Below, one piece after another: positions 15,586-24,612 of a DNA stretch of 35,318 nt. The DNA comes from Pseudomonadota bacterium (GTDB lineage: Bacteria; Pseudomonadota; Gammaproteobacteria; Burkholderiales; Burkholderiaceae_E): assembly GCA_023389055.1 (NCBI GenBank), contig JAEWFA010000010.1:1-35318 (forward strand), written 5' to 3'. Each line of letters opens with the position of its first letter. Position 1 is the first letter of the stretch. Below the pieces are notes generated by a model that made no database searches, was not told the origin of the DNA, and saw only the letters and a list, made by a program, of their open reading frames with translations. The position numbers and the translations under genes were made by a program.

Positions 15586-17909
15586 TGCGACGCCTCGGCC
15601 ACGAGCGCGTCGACGCGATCGTCGACATTGCCGGACGGCTCGATCTCGGCGCGCCGCTGCTGGGCGCGATACAGCTCGAAATAGGCGCCCTCGCGGTTCA
15701 TCAGTTCTTCGTGCGTTCCGGTCTCGACGACCCGCCCGCGATCGAGCACGACGAGACGATCCGCCTTGCGCAGCGTACTGAGTCGGTGCGCGATCGCGAT
15801 CGTCGTGCGGCCCTGGACGAGGTTGTCGAGCGCCTTCTGGATTTCCTGCTCGGTGGCCGTATCGACCGACGAGGTCGCTTCGTCCAGGATCAGGATGCGC
15901 GGATCGATCAACAGCGCGCGTGCGATCGAGATGCGCTGGCGTTCGCCGCCGGAGAGCGCCTGGCCGCGCTCTCCGACCAGCGAGTCGTACCCGTGCGGCA
16001 GGCGCAGGATGAACTCGTGCGCGTGCGCGGCGCGCGCGGCGGCGACGATCTCCTCGCGCGACGCCTCCGGCTTTCCATACGCGATGTTCTCGGCGATCGT
16101 CCCGAAGAAGAGGAACGGCTCCTGCAGTACCAGGCCGATGTGGCGGCGGTACTCGGCAATGCGCAGCGCGCGGATGTCGACGCCGTCGACGCGAATCTCG
16201 CCGTCGGTGGGATCGTAGAAACGGCAGATCAGGTTCACGAGCGTGCTCTTGCCCGAGCCGCTGTGGCCCACCAGTCCGATCATCTCGCCCGGCGCGACAT
16301 CCAGCGTCAGCCCGCGCAGCACGGCGCGGTTGCCGTAGCGGAAGTCGACGTCGCGCACTTCGAGGTGTCCCTTCATCCGCGGCATCTGCAGCGGGGCCGG
16401 CGCTTCCGGAACGCTCGAGACGTGGTCGAGGATCTCGAAGATCCGTTTGGCGCCGGCTGCGGCCTTCTGCGTGTGCGAGACGATTCGGCTCATCGAGTCG
16501 AGCCGCGTGTAGAAGCGGCCGATGTACGCAAGGAACGCGGTCAGTACGCCGACGGTGATGCGCCCGCGGGACACCTGCCAGATACCGAAGGCCCAGACGA
16601 CCAGCAGGCCCACCTCGGTGGCCAGCGTGACCGACGGCGAGAACAGCGACCAGGTCCGATTCAGCCGATCGTTGGCGATCCGGTTGTGCTCGTTGGCGAC
16701 GCGGAAGCGCTCGGCCTCGCGTCGCTCCTGTGCGAAAGCCTTGACGACGCGGATGCCGGGGATCGTATCGGCGAGCACGCTCGTGACCTCGGCCCAGATG
16801 CGGTCGAGCTTCTCGAAACCGTGGCGCAGCCGCTCGCGCACCAGATGGATCAGCCAGACGATCAGCGGCAACGGCATCAGCGTGACGAGTGCCAGCCACG
16901 GATCGATCGACACGAGGATGGCCGCCGTCATCGCGATCATCAAAACGTCGGTGGCGAAATCGAGCAGGTGCAACGAAAGAAAGACGTTGATGCGATCGGT
17001 TTCGCTGCCGATGCGCGCCATCAGGTCGCCGGTGCGCTTGCCGCCGAAGTATTGCAGCGAGAGCCTCAGCAGGTGCTCGTAGGCCGCCGTGCGCAGGTCG
17101 GCGCCGATGCGTTCGCTGACGAGCGCGAGAAGGTAGGTACGCGCCCAGCCGAGCCCCCACGCGACGAGCGCAGCGCCGAGCAGGCCGCTGAGGTACACCG
17201 AAACGAGTCGCGGATCGATCGGCACGCCGTTCTGGAACGGGATCAGCACCTCGTCCATCAGCGGCATCGTCAGGTACGGAGGCACCAGCGTCGCGCCGGT
17301 GGAGGCCAGCGTGAGCAGGAAGCCGGCGAGCAGGCGGCGCTTGTACGGCCGCGCAAAACGCCAGATTCGGAACAGCGTCCACGTCGACGTCCGCTCGTCG
17401 GCGTCGACCCCGCGGCCGGCCGCAGGGGTCGCGCCGTCGGGCTCGTCCTTCCGTGCCGACGGGGCTTCCGGAGTTCGGGCGCGCGGCATCGGGCCCTCGG
17501 CCCCCCCTTCCGGGCGGGGAACGAAATCGATCTCGCGGGCGCGCTCGAAGTGCTCGGCCAGGCGCTGCACGCCTGCCATCCGGCCGAGCGTGAAACGCCA
17601 CGAAGCGATGCGTCCGCTCTCGTTGCCCAAGTGCAGCGCGCCGACGCCGCCGTGATCACTGAGCTCGAGTCGGGAATCGGCCGCCAGAGGGTAGGCGGCC
17701 GGCCCGTCGCCGTCGGCGGAAAAAAACCACAGCCGCGACGGGGTCAGGACCAGCAACCCCCGGCGAAATTGCAGGCGGGCATCGAGATCGAGCTCCGCCC
17801 AGCCGAGGGCGGCAAGCGGCACCGCTTCGGGAGCCTGGACGCCGATCTCGCGCTGCCATTCCGCGGGAAACGGCTCGGCGAGCAAGGCGGCGGACGGAAT
17901 CGTGGCCAT
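15582..17909 (-). CDS. ABC exporter (fused membrane and ATPase domains) associated with cyanophycin genes
   Basis: A 775-residue half-transporter of the exporter (MsbA/LapB-like) class that would act as a homodimer in the inner membrane. Residues 1-125 form an extra soluble N-terminal domain with a strand-rich pattern (RRGLLVLTPSRLWFFS, then SWRF) reminiscent of PH/GRAM-like folds; 130-175 is a charged, Pro-rich linker; 180-480 holds six transmembrane segments; 515-745 is the ATPase with Walker A GHSGSGKST (548-556), Q-loop Gln596, signature LSGGERQ (652-658), Walker B ILILDE (672-677) and H-loop His708. All catalytic residues are intact. It is divergent from cphA' and coupled to DUF1854. This gene pair recurs next to cyanophycin synthetases; the substrate is unknown. 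A general lipid or peptide exporter cannot be excluded. Confidence 0.9.
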   Translation of the reverse strand: MATIPSAALLAEPFPAEWQREIGVQAPEAVPLAALGWAELDLDARLQFRRGLLVLTPSRLWFFSADGDGPAAYPLAADSRLELSDHGGVGALHLGNESGRIASWRFTLGRMAGVQRLAEHFERAREIDFVPRPEGGAEGPMPRARTPEAPSARKDEPDGATPAAGRGVDADERTSTWTLFRIWRFARPYKRRLLAGFLLTLASTGATLVPPYLTMPLMDEVLIPFQNGVPIDPRLVSVYLSGLLGAALVAWGLGWARTYLLALVSERIGADLRTAAYEHLLRLSLQYFGGKRTGDLMARIGSETDRINVFLSLHLLDFATDVLMIAMTAAILVSIDPWLALVTLMPLPLIVWLIHLVRERLRHGFEKLDRIWAEVTSVLADTIPGIRVVKAFAQERREAERFRVANEHNRIANDRLNRTWSLFSPSVTLATEVGLLVVWAFGIWQVSRGRITVGVLTAFLAYIGRFYTRLDSMSRIVSHTQKAAAGAKRIFEILDHVSSVPEAPAPLQMPRMKGHLEVRDVDFRYGNRAVLRGLTLDVAPGEMIGLVGHSGSGKSTLVNLICRFYDPTDGEIRVDGVDIRALRIAEYRRHIGLVLQEPFLFFGTIAENIAYGKPEASREEIVAAARAAHAHEFILRLPHGYDSLVGERGQALSGGERQRISIARALLIDPRILILDEATSSVDTATEQEIQKALDNLVQGRTTIAIAHRLSTLRKADRLVVLDRGRVVETGTHEELMNREGAYFELYRAQQRRAEIEPSGNVDDRVDALVAEASQ

Positions 17910-17945
17910 CGAAACCGGGAAGCTTACTGCATCCGGGGTACCGAC

Positions 17946-17961
17946 TACGGGTCCTCCCGTA
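17946..17961. repeat. Inverted repeat in the cph divergent promoter region
   Basis: TACGGG, spacer TCCT, CCCGTA: a perfect six-base inverted repeat 37 bases upstream of the ABC exporter start and about 100 bases upstream of cphA'. It could be an operator or an RNA hairpin in the exporter leader. Confidence 0.6.
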
Positions 17962-18017
17962 TGGCGGGCAGGCGCGGTACGTGCTTGGCAGTCAACCGGA
18001 ATTACGCTGCCGGCGTT

Positions 18018-18041
18018 GTAGGCCCTACCGTAGGGCCCTAC
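18018..18041. promoter_or_regulatory. Tandem palindromes upstream of cphA', candidate operator
   Basis: A perfect 12-base palindrome GTAGGGCCCTAC at 18030-18041 is preceded directly by GTAGGCCCTAC at 18018-18028, the same palindrome with one base missing. The centres are about one helical turn apart, a spacing typical of cooperative regulator binding. They lie 20 to 44 bases before the cphA' ATG, where a repressor could block transcription. I do not recognise the regulator. Confidence 0.55.
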
Positions 18042-18061
18042 CCCTTTTCCCGGATTCGTTC

Positions 18062-20260
18062 ATGCTCGCTCCGCGCCCGCAGGCCATTACCGACCGCCGC
18101 CTCGACATCGAGATCGTGGAGGTGCACTACATCCGGGGGCCGGGCCGCTGGACCTACCCGCCCGTGCTCGAGGCGGTCGTCGATATCGGGGGCCTCGAGG
18201 AATACCCGTCGGACCGCATCCCGGGGTTGCCGCAACGGCTCGAGCGGTGGCTGCCGGGCCTGGTCGAGCACCGCTGCAGCTATGGCGAGCGCGGCGGATT
18301 CCTGCGTCGGCTGCACGAAGGAACCTGGCCGGCGCACATCCTCGAGCACGTCTGCGTCGAACTGCAGGTGCTGGCCGGGGCGCCGAATGCGGGCTTCGGC
18401 CGGGCGCGGGAAACCTCCACGCCGGGGGTCTACCGCGTCGTCGTCTGCGCCTTCCAGGAGGAAACGGCGCGGGCGGCGCTGGCTGCCGCGCGCGAACTCG
18501 TCATGGCGGCGATCGAGGACCGGCCCTTCGACGTCGCCGGAACGGTCGCAGAGCTGCGTGCGCTGAACGACGAGTACTACCTCGGACCGAGCACCGAATC
18601 GATCGTGCTCGCCGCCGAGAAGCGCGCGATTCCCTTCGTGCGGCTGAACGACGGCAACCTGGTACAGCTCGGCTACGGATCGGCGCAGCACCGGATCTGG
18701 ACGGCCGAGACCGATCGCACCAGCGCCATCGCCGAAGGCATTTCGCGCGACAAGGACCTCACGAAGGAACTGCTGCACTCGTGCGGCGTGCCGGTGCCGG
18801 AGGGCCGCCCGGTGGCCGACGCCGAAGATGCGTGGGCCGCCGCACTCGAGGTGGGGCTGCCCGCGGTCGTCAAGCCGTCCGACGGCAACCACGGACGGGG
18901 CGTCTTCACCAACCTGGTCAGCCGGGACGAAGTCCTCGCCGCCTGGCAGGTGGCGCGCGAGGAAGGCAGCGGCGTCATCGTCGAACGCTTCATCCACGGC
19001 AACGAGCACCGCCTGCTGGTCGTCGGCGGGCGGGTCGTGGCCGCCACGCGCGGCGAGCCGGCGCACGTCGTCGGCGACGGCAGATCCACCGTCAGCGAGC
19101 TCATCGACCTGCAGCTGAACAGCCACCCGCTGCGCGGTACCACCGAAGACTGCCCGTTGAACTTCGTTCGAATCGATTCATCGGCGCGCATCGAGCTGGC
19201 GCGGCAGGGCTTCGATGCGGACTCGATTCCGCCCGAGGGAACTCGGCTGCTGATCCAGCGCAACGGCAACGTATCGATCGACGTCACCGACGAGATGCAT
19301 CCCGAGGTCGCCGCGATGGCGGCGCTGGCGGCCGAAGTGGTCGGCCTGGACATCGCCGGCATCGACCTCGTCGCCGAGGACATCTCGCGTCCGCTGGAAG
19401 AGCAGCGCGGCGCGATCGTCGAGGTCAATGCCGGACCCGGCCTGCTCATGCACCTGAAGCCCGCCGTCGGGCGTCGCCGGCCGGTCGGCGAGGCGATCGT
19501 CGATCACCTGTTCCCCGACGACACGAACGGGCGCATCCCCATCATCGGCATCGCCGGCACCCGCAGCGGCGCGCGCATCGCGGCGCTCGCCGCAGCGCTG
19601 CTGCGCGGCGATGGCCGGCGCATCGGACTGGCGAACGCCGACGGCCTGTTCGTCGACGAGCGGCGCATCCACGACGGCGATGCCGCGCACTGGGAGCAGG
19701 GCCGCCGGCTGTTGCGAAACCGCTTCGTCGAATGCGCAGTCATCGAGAACGGCGCTCGTTCGATCGTCTCCGAGGGCCTTGCCTACGACCGCTGCAGCAT
19801 CGGGGTAGTCACGTCGCTCGAGCGTAACGCGCGCGTCGACGAATTCGACGTCCTCACCCCCGACCAGATGTACGCGGTGTTGCGCACGCAGATCGACGTC
19901 GTGCTCGCCGGCGGCACGGCGGTGCTCGATGCGGGCGACCCGATGATTGCCCAGATGGCTGCGCTGTGCGAGGGCGAAACGATCTTCTACGCCACGCAGG
20001 CGCGCGCAGACGCGTGCATCGAGGCTCACCTGCGCGAGGGCAAACGTGCCGTGCGCATCGAGGACGGCCGGATCGCACTGCGCACCGGAAAGCGCGTCGA
20101 GTACGTGGGAGACGAAGACGTCCTCGGCAGCGACACGCTCGAAGACCTGCTGCCGGCAGTCGCGGCGGCCTGGGCGGCCGGCGCATCCGTGCAGCGCATC
20201 ACGCAACGACTCGAAGCGCTCGCTCGCCCGAACGTCGCGGTCGTCGCCGCAACCGCCTGA
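18062..20260 (+). CDS. cphA': Cyanophycin synthetase-like protein CphA' with degenerate Mur-ligase domain
   Basis: A 732-residue relative of cyanophycin synthetase. An N-terminal domain (about 1-165) is followed by an ATP-grasp domain (about 200-480) with KPSDGNHGRGV at 271-281 and EVNAGPGLLMHL at 454-465. The Mur-ligase-like domain that should follow has lost its nucleotide-binding loop: GTNGKTTT of CphA is replaced by GTRSGARI at 499-506, and the protein ends about 128 residues earlier than CphA, removing most of the C-terminal lobe. The ATP-grasp loop LSTGGSATDVTD of CphA is also shortened to VSIDVTD. It can therefore add at most one kind of residue, or act as a dipeptide polymerase like cyanobacterial CphA2, or be a partner of CphA. 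The ATG at 18062 is chosen by homology; no strong SD is visible. cphA follows after 59 bases. Confidence 0.92.
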   Translation: MLAPRPQAITDRRLDIEIVEVHYIRGPGRWTYPPVLEAVVDIGGLEEYPSDRIPGLPQRLERWLPGLVEHRCSYGERGGFLRRLHEGTWPAHILEHVCVELQVLAGAPNAGFGRARETSTPGVYRVVVCAFQEETARAALAAARELVMAAIEDRPFDVAGTVAELRALNDEYYLGPSTESIVLAAEKRAIPFVRLNDGNLVQLGYGSAQHRIWTAETDRTSAIAEGISRDKDLTKELLHSCGVPVPEGRPVADAEDAWAAALEVGLPAVVKPSDGNHGRGVFTNLVSRDEVLAAWQVAREEGSGVIVERFIHGNEHRLLVVGGRVVAATRGEPAHVVGDGRSTVSELIDLQLNSHPLRGTTEDCPLNFVRIDSSARIELARQGFDADSIPPEGTRLLIQRNGNVSIDVTDEMHPEVAAMAALAAEVVGLDIAGIDLVAEDISRPLEEQRGAIVEVNAGPGLLMHLKPAVGRRRPVGEAIVDHLFPDDTNGRIPIIGIAGTRSGARIAALAAALLRGDGRRIGLANADGLFVDERRIHDGDAAHWEQGRRLLRNRFVECAVIENGARSIVSEGLAYDRCSIGVVTSLERNARVDEFDVLTPDQMYAVLRTQIDVVLAGGTAVLDAGDPMIAQMAALCEGETIFYATQARADACIEAHLREGKRAVRIEDGRIALRTGKRVEYVGDEDVLGSDTLEDLLPAVAAAWAAGASVQRITQRLEALARPNVAVVAATA

Positions 20261-20319
20261 ACCGGCGTCCGCCCCCCTTCACGACGGCACTCGCCGCCGC
20301 GCGGCGGCCCGGAAACCTC

Positions 20320-22902
20320 ATGCAAGTCGAACGAATTCGCGCGCTGCGCGGCCCCAACCGATGGACGCGCACCCGCGCAATCGAAGCGCTGGTGCGCTGC
20401 GACGACTCCGAACGCGAAATCGCAGCGATTCCCGGCTTCGCCGAGCGGCTGCGCGATCGTTTTCCGGACGTGGCGCAACTGCCTGACGATTCGCAAGCGG
20501 CGCAGTCGCTGGCGCACGCGCTGTGCGCCACGGCCTTTGCGCTGCAATCGCGCGCGGGCTGCCCGATCTCGTTTGCGCGCACCGTGGCAACTTCGGAAGC
20601 CGGGGTCTACCAGGTCGTCGTCGAGTACAGCGAGGAAGCGGTCGGAAGACTCGCCTTCGAGCTTGCGGAAACGCTCCTGGGCGCCGTGCGCACAGACTGG
20701 CCCTTCGACGTCGCCACGGCGCTCGCACGACTGCGCGCGATCGACGAGGACGAGCGACTGGGGCCGAGCACCGGCGAGATCGTGCAGGCCGCCCGAACGC
20801 GCGGAATTCCGTACCGGCGGCTGACCACCGGCAGCCTGGTGCAACTGGGCTGGGGCAGCCGGCAGCGGCGAATCCAGGCGGCGGAGATCGACGCGACGAG
20901 CGCGGTCGCCGAGCAGATCGCGCAGGACAAGGAACTGACCAAGCAGTTGCTGTCCGACTCCGGCATTCCGGTGCCCGAGGGCGTGGCCGTCGAGACGATC
21001 GAAGACGCATGGCAGGCGATGCAGCGGCTGGGCGCTGTCGTCGTGAAGCCCCGCGACGGCAACCAGGGCAAGGGCGTATCGGTCAACGTGCGAACGCGCG
21101 ACCAGCTGGAAGCGGCCTGGGCCGGCGCGCGCGAGTTCGAGAGCGAGTTGCTCGTCGAACGCTACATACCGGGCAGCGACTTTCGGCTGCTGGTCGTCGG
21201 CGGACGCCTGGTGGCCGCCGCACGCCGCGATCCGCCCGCCGTGCTGGGCGACGGCGTTCATACGATCCGCGAGCTCGTCGACGAGATCAACCGCGACCCG
21301 CGCCGCAGCGAAGGACACGCGACCGCCCTCACCCGGATCACGCTCGATGCGGTCGCCTGCGCGCGACTCGCCGGGCTCGGCCTGTCGCCCGCTTCGGTGC
21401 CGGCACCGGGCGCACGCGTCGTGCTGCGACACAACGCGAACCTGAGCACCGGCGGCAGTGCAACCGACGTCACCGACGACGTGCACCCGGAGGTCGCCGC
21501 GCGCGCGATCGAGGCGGCGCGCACCGTGGGGCTGGACATCTGCGGCGTCGACGTCGTCTGCGAGAACATCTCTCGACCGCTCGAAGAGCAGGCGGGCGGC
21601 ATCGTGGAGGTCAACGCGGCTCCGGGGCTTCGCATGCACATCGCGCCTTCGTACGGCAAGGGCCGCGCGATCGGCGAGGCCGTGATGGCGGCGATGTTCG
21701 ACGCCGACGACGACGCACGGATCCCGATCGTCGCCGTCACCGGAACGAACGGCAAGACCACCACCGTGCGGTTGATCGCACAACTGCTCGCCGAGACGGG
21801 CGCACGGGTCGGCATGACGACCACCGACGGCGTCTACGTGAATGGCAGGCGCATCGACGACGGCGACTGCAGCGGTCCGAAGAGCGCGCGCAACGTGCTG
21901 CTGCATCCGCAGGTCGATGCCGCGGTGTTCGAGACCGCGCGCGGCGGGCTGCTGCGCGAAGGGCTCGGCTTCGATCGATGTCGCGTCGCGGTCGTCACGA
22001 ACATCGGCGAAGGCGACCATCTCGGCATGAATTACATCGACGACGTGGACACGCTCGCGTCGGTCAAGCGGGTCGTCGTGCAGAACGTCTCGATCGACGG
22101 CTTCGCCGTGCTCAACGCCGACGACGAGCGCGTTGCCGCAATGGCGCAGTGGTGCCCCGGTTCGATCGTGTACTTCGCGCGCAATGCGGCCAACCCGGTG
22201 CTGGCGGCGCATCGAACGCAGGGCGGGCGAGTCGTCCACGTCGACGGCGACGATATCGTCTGCGCGCGGCGCGGCGCCGAGCAGCGAATCGCACTGCGCG
22301 AGATCGCGCTCACGCACGGCGGCACGATCGGATTCCAGATCGAAAACGCGATGGCAGCGATCGGCGCCGCGTGGGCGCTCGGCCTGGACTGGAGCGTCGT
22401 GCGTGCGACGCTGCGTCGCTTCGCGCCCGATGCGCGCACGGCGCCCGGGCGCTTCAACGTCTTCGAGCACGCCGGGGCGACCGTCATCGCCGACTACGGC
22501 CACAACGTCGATGCGATCGCCGCGCTGGTGCAGGCGGTCGAGTCGATGCCGGCCACGCGGCGCTCGATCGTCATCAGCGGCGCAGGCGATCGGCGCGACG
22601 AGGACCTGCGTGGGCAGACGCGGCTGCTCGGCGCGGCCTTCGACGAAGTGATCCTCTACGAGGACCAGTGCCAGCGCGGCCGCGCCGACGGCGAAGTCAT
22701 CGCGCTGCTGCGCGAAGGTCTCGAAGGGGCGCGCCGCACCTCGACGGTGCGCACGATCCGGGGGGAATTCGTCGCGATCGACGCGGCGCTCGAAGCGCTG
22801 GCACCCGGCGAGCTGTGCGTGATTCTCGTCGACCAGGTGGAAGCCGCACTCGCGCACATCGAGCAGCGCATCGCCCAGGCCACGGCCGTGCCCGCGGCCT
22901 GA
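20320..22902 (+). CDS. cphA: Cyanophycin synthetase
   Basis: CphA builds cyanophycin by alternately adding aspartate to the backbone and arginine to each aspartate side chain, with ATP, in the cytoplasm. The 860-residue protein has an N-terminal domain (about 1-165), an ATP-grasp domain (about 170-460) with KPRDGNQGKGV (243-253), the NLSTGGSATDVTD loop (373-385) and EVNAAPGLRMH (430-440), and a complete Mur-ligase-like domain from about 468 with P-loop GTNGKTTT at 475-482, ETARGGLLREGL and TNIGEGDHLG. Both active sites therefore look functional. The ATG at 20320 has GGAAA eight bases upstream. It lies 59 bases behind cphA' and is probably cotranscribed. It ends 24 bases from the convergent dehydrogenase gene. 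Confidence 0.96.
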   Translation: MQVERIRALRGPNRWTRTRAIEALVRCDDSEREIAAIPGFAERLRDRFPDVAQLPDDSQAAQSLAHALCATAFALQSRAGCPISFARTVATSEAGVYQVVVEYSEEAVGRLAFELAETLLGAVRTDWPFDVATALARLRAIDEDERLGPSTGEIVQAARTRGIPYRRLTTGSLVQLGWGSRQRRIQAAEIDATSAVAEQIAQDKELTKQLLSDSGIPVPEGVAVETIEDAWQAMQRLGAVVVKPRDGNQGKGVSVNVRTRDQLEAAWAGAREFESELLVERYIPGSDFRLLVVGGRLVAAARRDPPAVLGDGVHTIRELVDEINRDPRRSEGHATALTRITLDAVACARLAGLGLSPASVPAPGARVVLRHNANLSTGGSATDVTDDVHPEVAARAIEAARTVGLDICGVDVVCENISRPLEEQAGGIVEVNAAPGLRMHIAPSYGKGRAIGEAVMAAMFDADDDARIPIVAVTGTNGKTTTVRLIAQLLAETGARVGMTTTDGVYVNGRRIDDGDCSGPKSARNVLLHPQVDAAVFETARGGLLREGLGFDRCRVAVVTNIGEGDHLGMNYIDDVDTLASVKRVVVQNVSIDGFAVLNADDERVAAMAQWCPGSIVYFARNAANPVLAAHRTQGGRVVHVDGDDIVCARRGAEQRIALREIALTHGGTIGFQIENAMAAIGAAWALGLDWSVVRATLRRFAPDARTAPGRFNVFEHAGATVIADYGHNVDAIAALVQAVESMPATRRSIVISGAGDRRDEDLRGQTRLLGAAFDEVILYEDQCQRGRADGEVIALLREGLEGARRTSTVRTIRGEFVAIDAALEALAPGELCVILVDQVEAALAHIEQRIAQATAVPAA

Positions 22903-22926
22903 GCAGCGCCCTGGCGTCTTGCGTTC

Positions 22927-24612
22927 CTACCTGCGCGGCGTCGCGCGATCGACGATCGCCGCGCAATCGACGCCCCGGGGGAGCGTGCCGTAGTTGTGGT
23001 GTCCCGACGCGCTCAGTCGCGACACGCAGAAGGCGTCGGCGATCATCGGCGGCGCATGCTGCACGAGCAGTGCCGCCTGCATCGAAAGCGCCATCCGGTC
23101 GACGACGTCGCGCGCGCGGTACTCGAGATCACCGCGATCGCCGAACTCGCGACGCAGCGCACCGACGTAGCGATCGAGCGTCTCGCTGGCGCCTTTCGCC
23201 TTCGCCACCTCGGCGAAGAACGCGTCGACCGTCTCCGGCGTCTTCTGCATCGCACGCAGCACATCCAGGCATTGCACGTTGCCGCTGCCTTCCCAGATCG
23301 CGTTGACCGGCGATTCGCGAAACAGGCGCGGAAACGGACCGTCCTCCATCACCCCGCTGCCGCCGATGCATTCCATCGCCTCGTAGGTGAGCTGCGGTGT
23401 GCGCTTGCAGATCCAGTACTTGCCCACCGCGGTGACGAGCCGAACCAGCAGATCCTCGTGCTCGTCGGCGGCGCGACCGTCGAGCGCACGGGCAATGCGC
23501 ATCGTCAGCGCAAGCGAACCCTCGTGCTCGAGCACGAGATCGGCGAGCACGTTCTGCATCAACGGCTGGCGGTTCAGCACCTTGCCGAAGGCCGAACGAA
23601 TCGAGCAGTGATGCAAGGCTTGAACGATCGCCGCGCGTTGCCCCGACGAGGAGCCGACCATGCAGTCGAAGCGCGTCATCGCGACCATCTCGATGATCGT
23701 GCGCACGCCGCGCCCTTCCTCGCCCACCATCCAGGCCAGCGCGCCGCGCAGCTCGGTCTCGCTCGAAGCGTTCGAGACGTTGCCCATCTTGCGCTTCAGG
23801 CGCAGCACCTGCATCGGGTTCTTGCTGCCGTCGGGTCGCCAGCGCGGCATCAGGAAGCACGACAGGCCGCCGGGCGCCTGGGCGAGCACGAGGAATGCGT
23901 CGCACATCGGCGCAGAGACGAAGTACTTGTGTCCGACGAGCTCGTAGGCCTCGCCGGGACCCCGCGCAGCGCCCACCGGAAAGGCGCGCGTCGTGTTCGC
24001 CCGCACGTCCGAGCCGCCCTGCTTCTCGGTCATCGCCATGCCGATGGTGATGCCGACCTTCTGCGCGTCGGGCACGTTGCGCGGATCGTAGGCGCGCGCG
24101 GTGACGCGCGGCTCCCATAGCGCGGCGAGCTGCGGCGTCGTGCGCAGCGTCGGTACGGCGGCGAAGGTCATCGTGATCGGGCACTGGTGGCCGGCCTCGA
24201 CCTGCGAGTGCAGGTAGACGCCCGCGGCACGCGCGACGTGCGCTCCGGGACGCGGTTCGATCCACGGCGACGAATGCAGCCCATGCCCGATCGCCGTCTG
24301 CATCAGTGCGTGGTAGGCGGGATGGAACCGCACGAGATCGACTCGATTGCCGAAGCGGTCGTGCGTATCGAGCTCGGGAGGAACGCGGTTGGCCACGACG
24401 CCGAGATCGAGATATTCGGCCGTGCCGATCTTCGCGCCGAAGGCCGACAACTGCGCGTCGGCCCACGAGGCGCCCTCGCGGCGCACCGCTTCCTGCAACG
24501 CGGCGTCCTGCGCATACAGGTTGTAGTCGACCAACTCGCGGCCGACGTTGACGACCTCGTGCGTCTCGGCGAGATACAGCGAATCCTTGCGCAGCGTTTC
24601 GGGGGCGTTCAT
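22927..24612 (-). CDS. AidB-like acyl-CoA dehydrogenase
   Basis: A flavoprotein of the acyl-CoA dehydrogenase superfamily, 561 residues, longer than the usual 380 because of extended N- and C-terminal parts as in AidB (541 in E. coli). Features shared with AidB are AMTEKQGGSDVRANTT at 193-208, KRKMGNVSNASSETEL at 273-288 and a second signature YEAMECIGGSGVMEDGPF followed by NAIWEGSGNVQCLDVLR. AidB is induced by alkylation damage in E. coli, binds DNA and has weak isovaleryl-CoA dehydrogenase activity; which role applies here is unknown. The ATG at 24612 shares one base with the stop of the upstream PaaX-family gene, so the pair is coupled and the enzyme is the likely regulon target. Confidence 0.88.
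   Translation of the reverse strand: MNAPETLRKDSLYLAETHEVVNVGRELVDYNLYAQDAALQEAVRREGASWADAQLSAFGAKIGTAEYLDLGVVANRVPPELDTHDRFGNRVDLVRFHPAYHALMQTAIGHGLHSSPWIEPRPGAHVARAAGVYLHSQVEAGHQCPITMTFAAVPTLRTTPQLAALWEPRVTARAYDPRNVPDAQKVGITIGMAMTEKQGGSDVRANTTRAFPVGAARGPGEAYELVGHKYFVSAPMCDAFLVLAQAPGGLSCFLMPRWRPDGSKNPMQVLRLKRKMGNVSNASSETELRGALAWMVGEEGRGVRTIIEMVAMTRFDCMVGSSSGQRAAIVQALHHCSIRSAFGKVLNRQPLMQNVLADLVLEHEGSLALTMRIARALDGRAADEHEDLLVRLVTAVGKYWICKRTPQLTYEAMECIGGSGVMEDGPFPRLFRESPVNAIWEGSGNVQCLDVLRAMQKTPETVDAFFAEVAKAKGASETLDRYVGALRREFGDRGDLEYRARDVVDRMALSMQAALLVQHAPPMIADAFCVSRLSASGHHNYGTLPRGVDCAAIVDRATPRR

Noticed and set aside
15477..18566. 1029-codon plus-strand frame opposite the ABC exporter
   Set aside because: It is antisense to a protein with complete ABC motifs and runs out of frame into cphA'; it has no recognisable domain.
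20026..22857. 943-codon minus-strand frame opposite cphA
   Set aside because: The opposite strand encodes a motif-complete cyanophycin synthetase; this is a GC-driven shadow.
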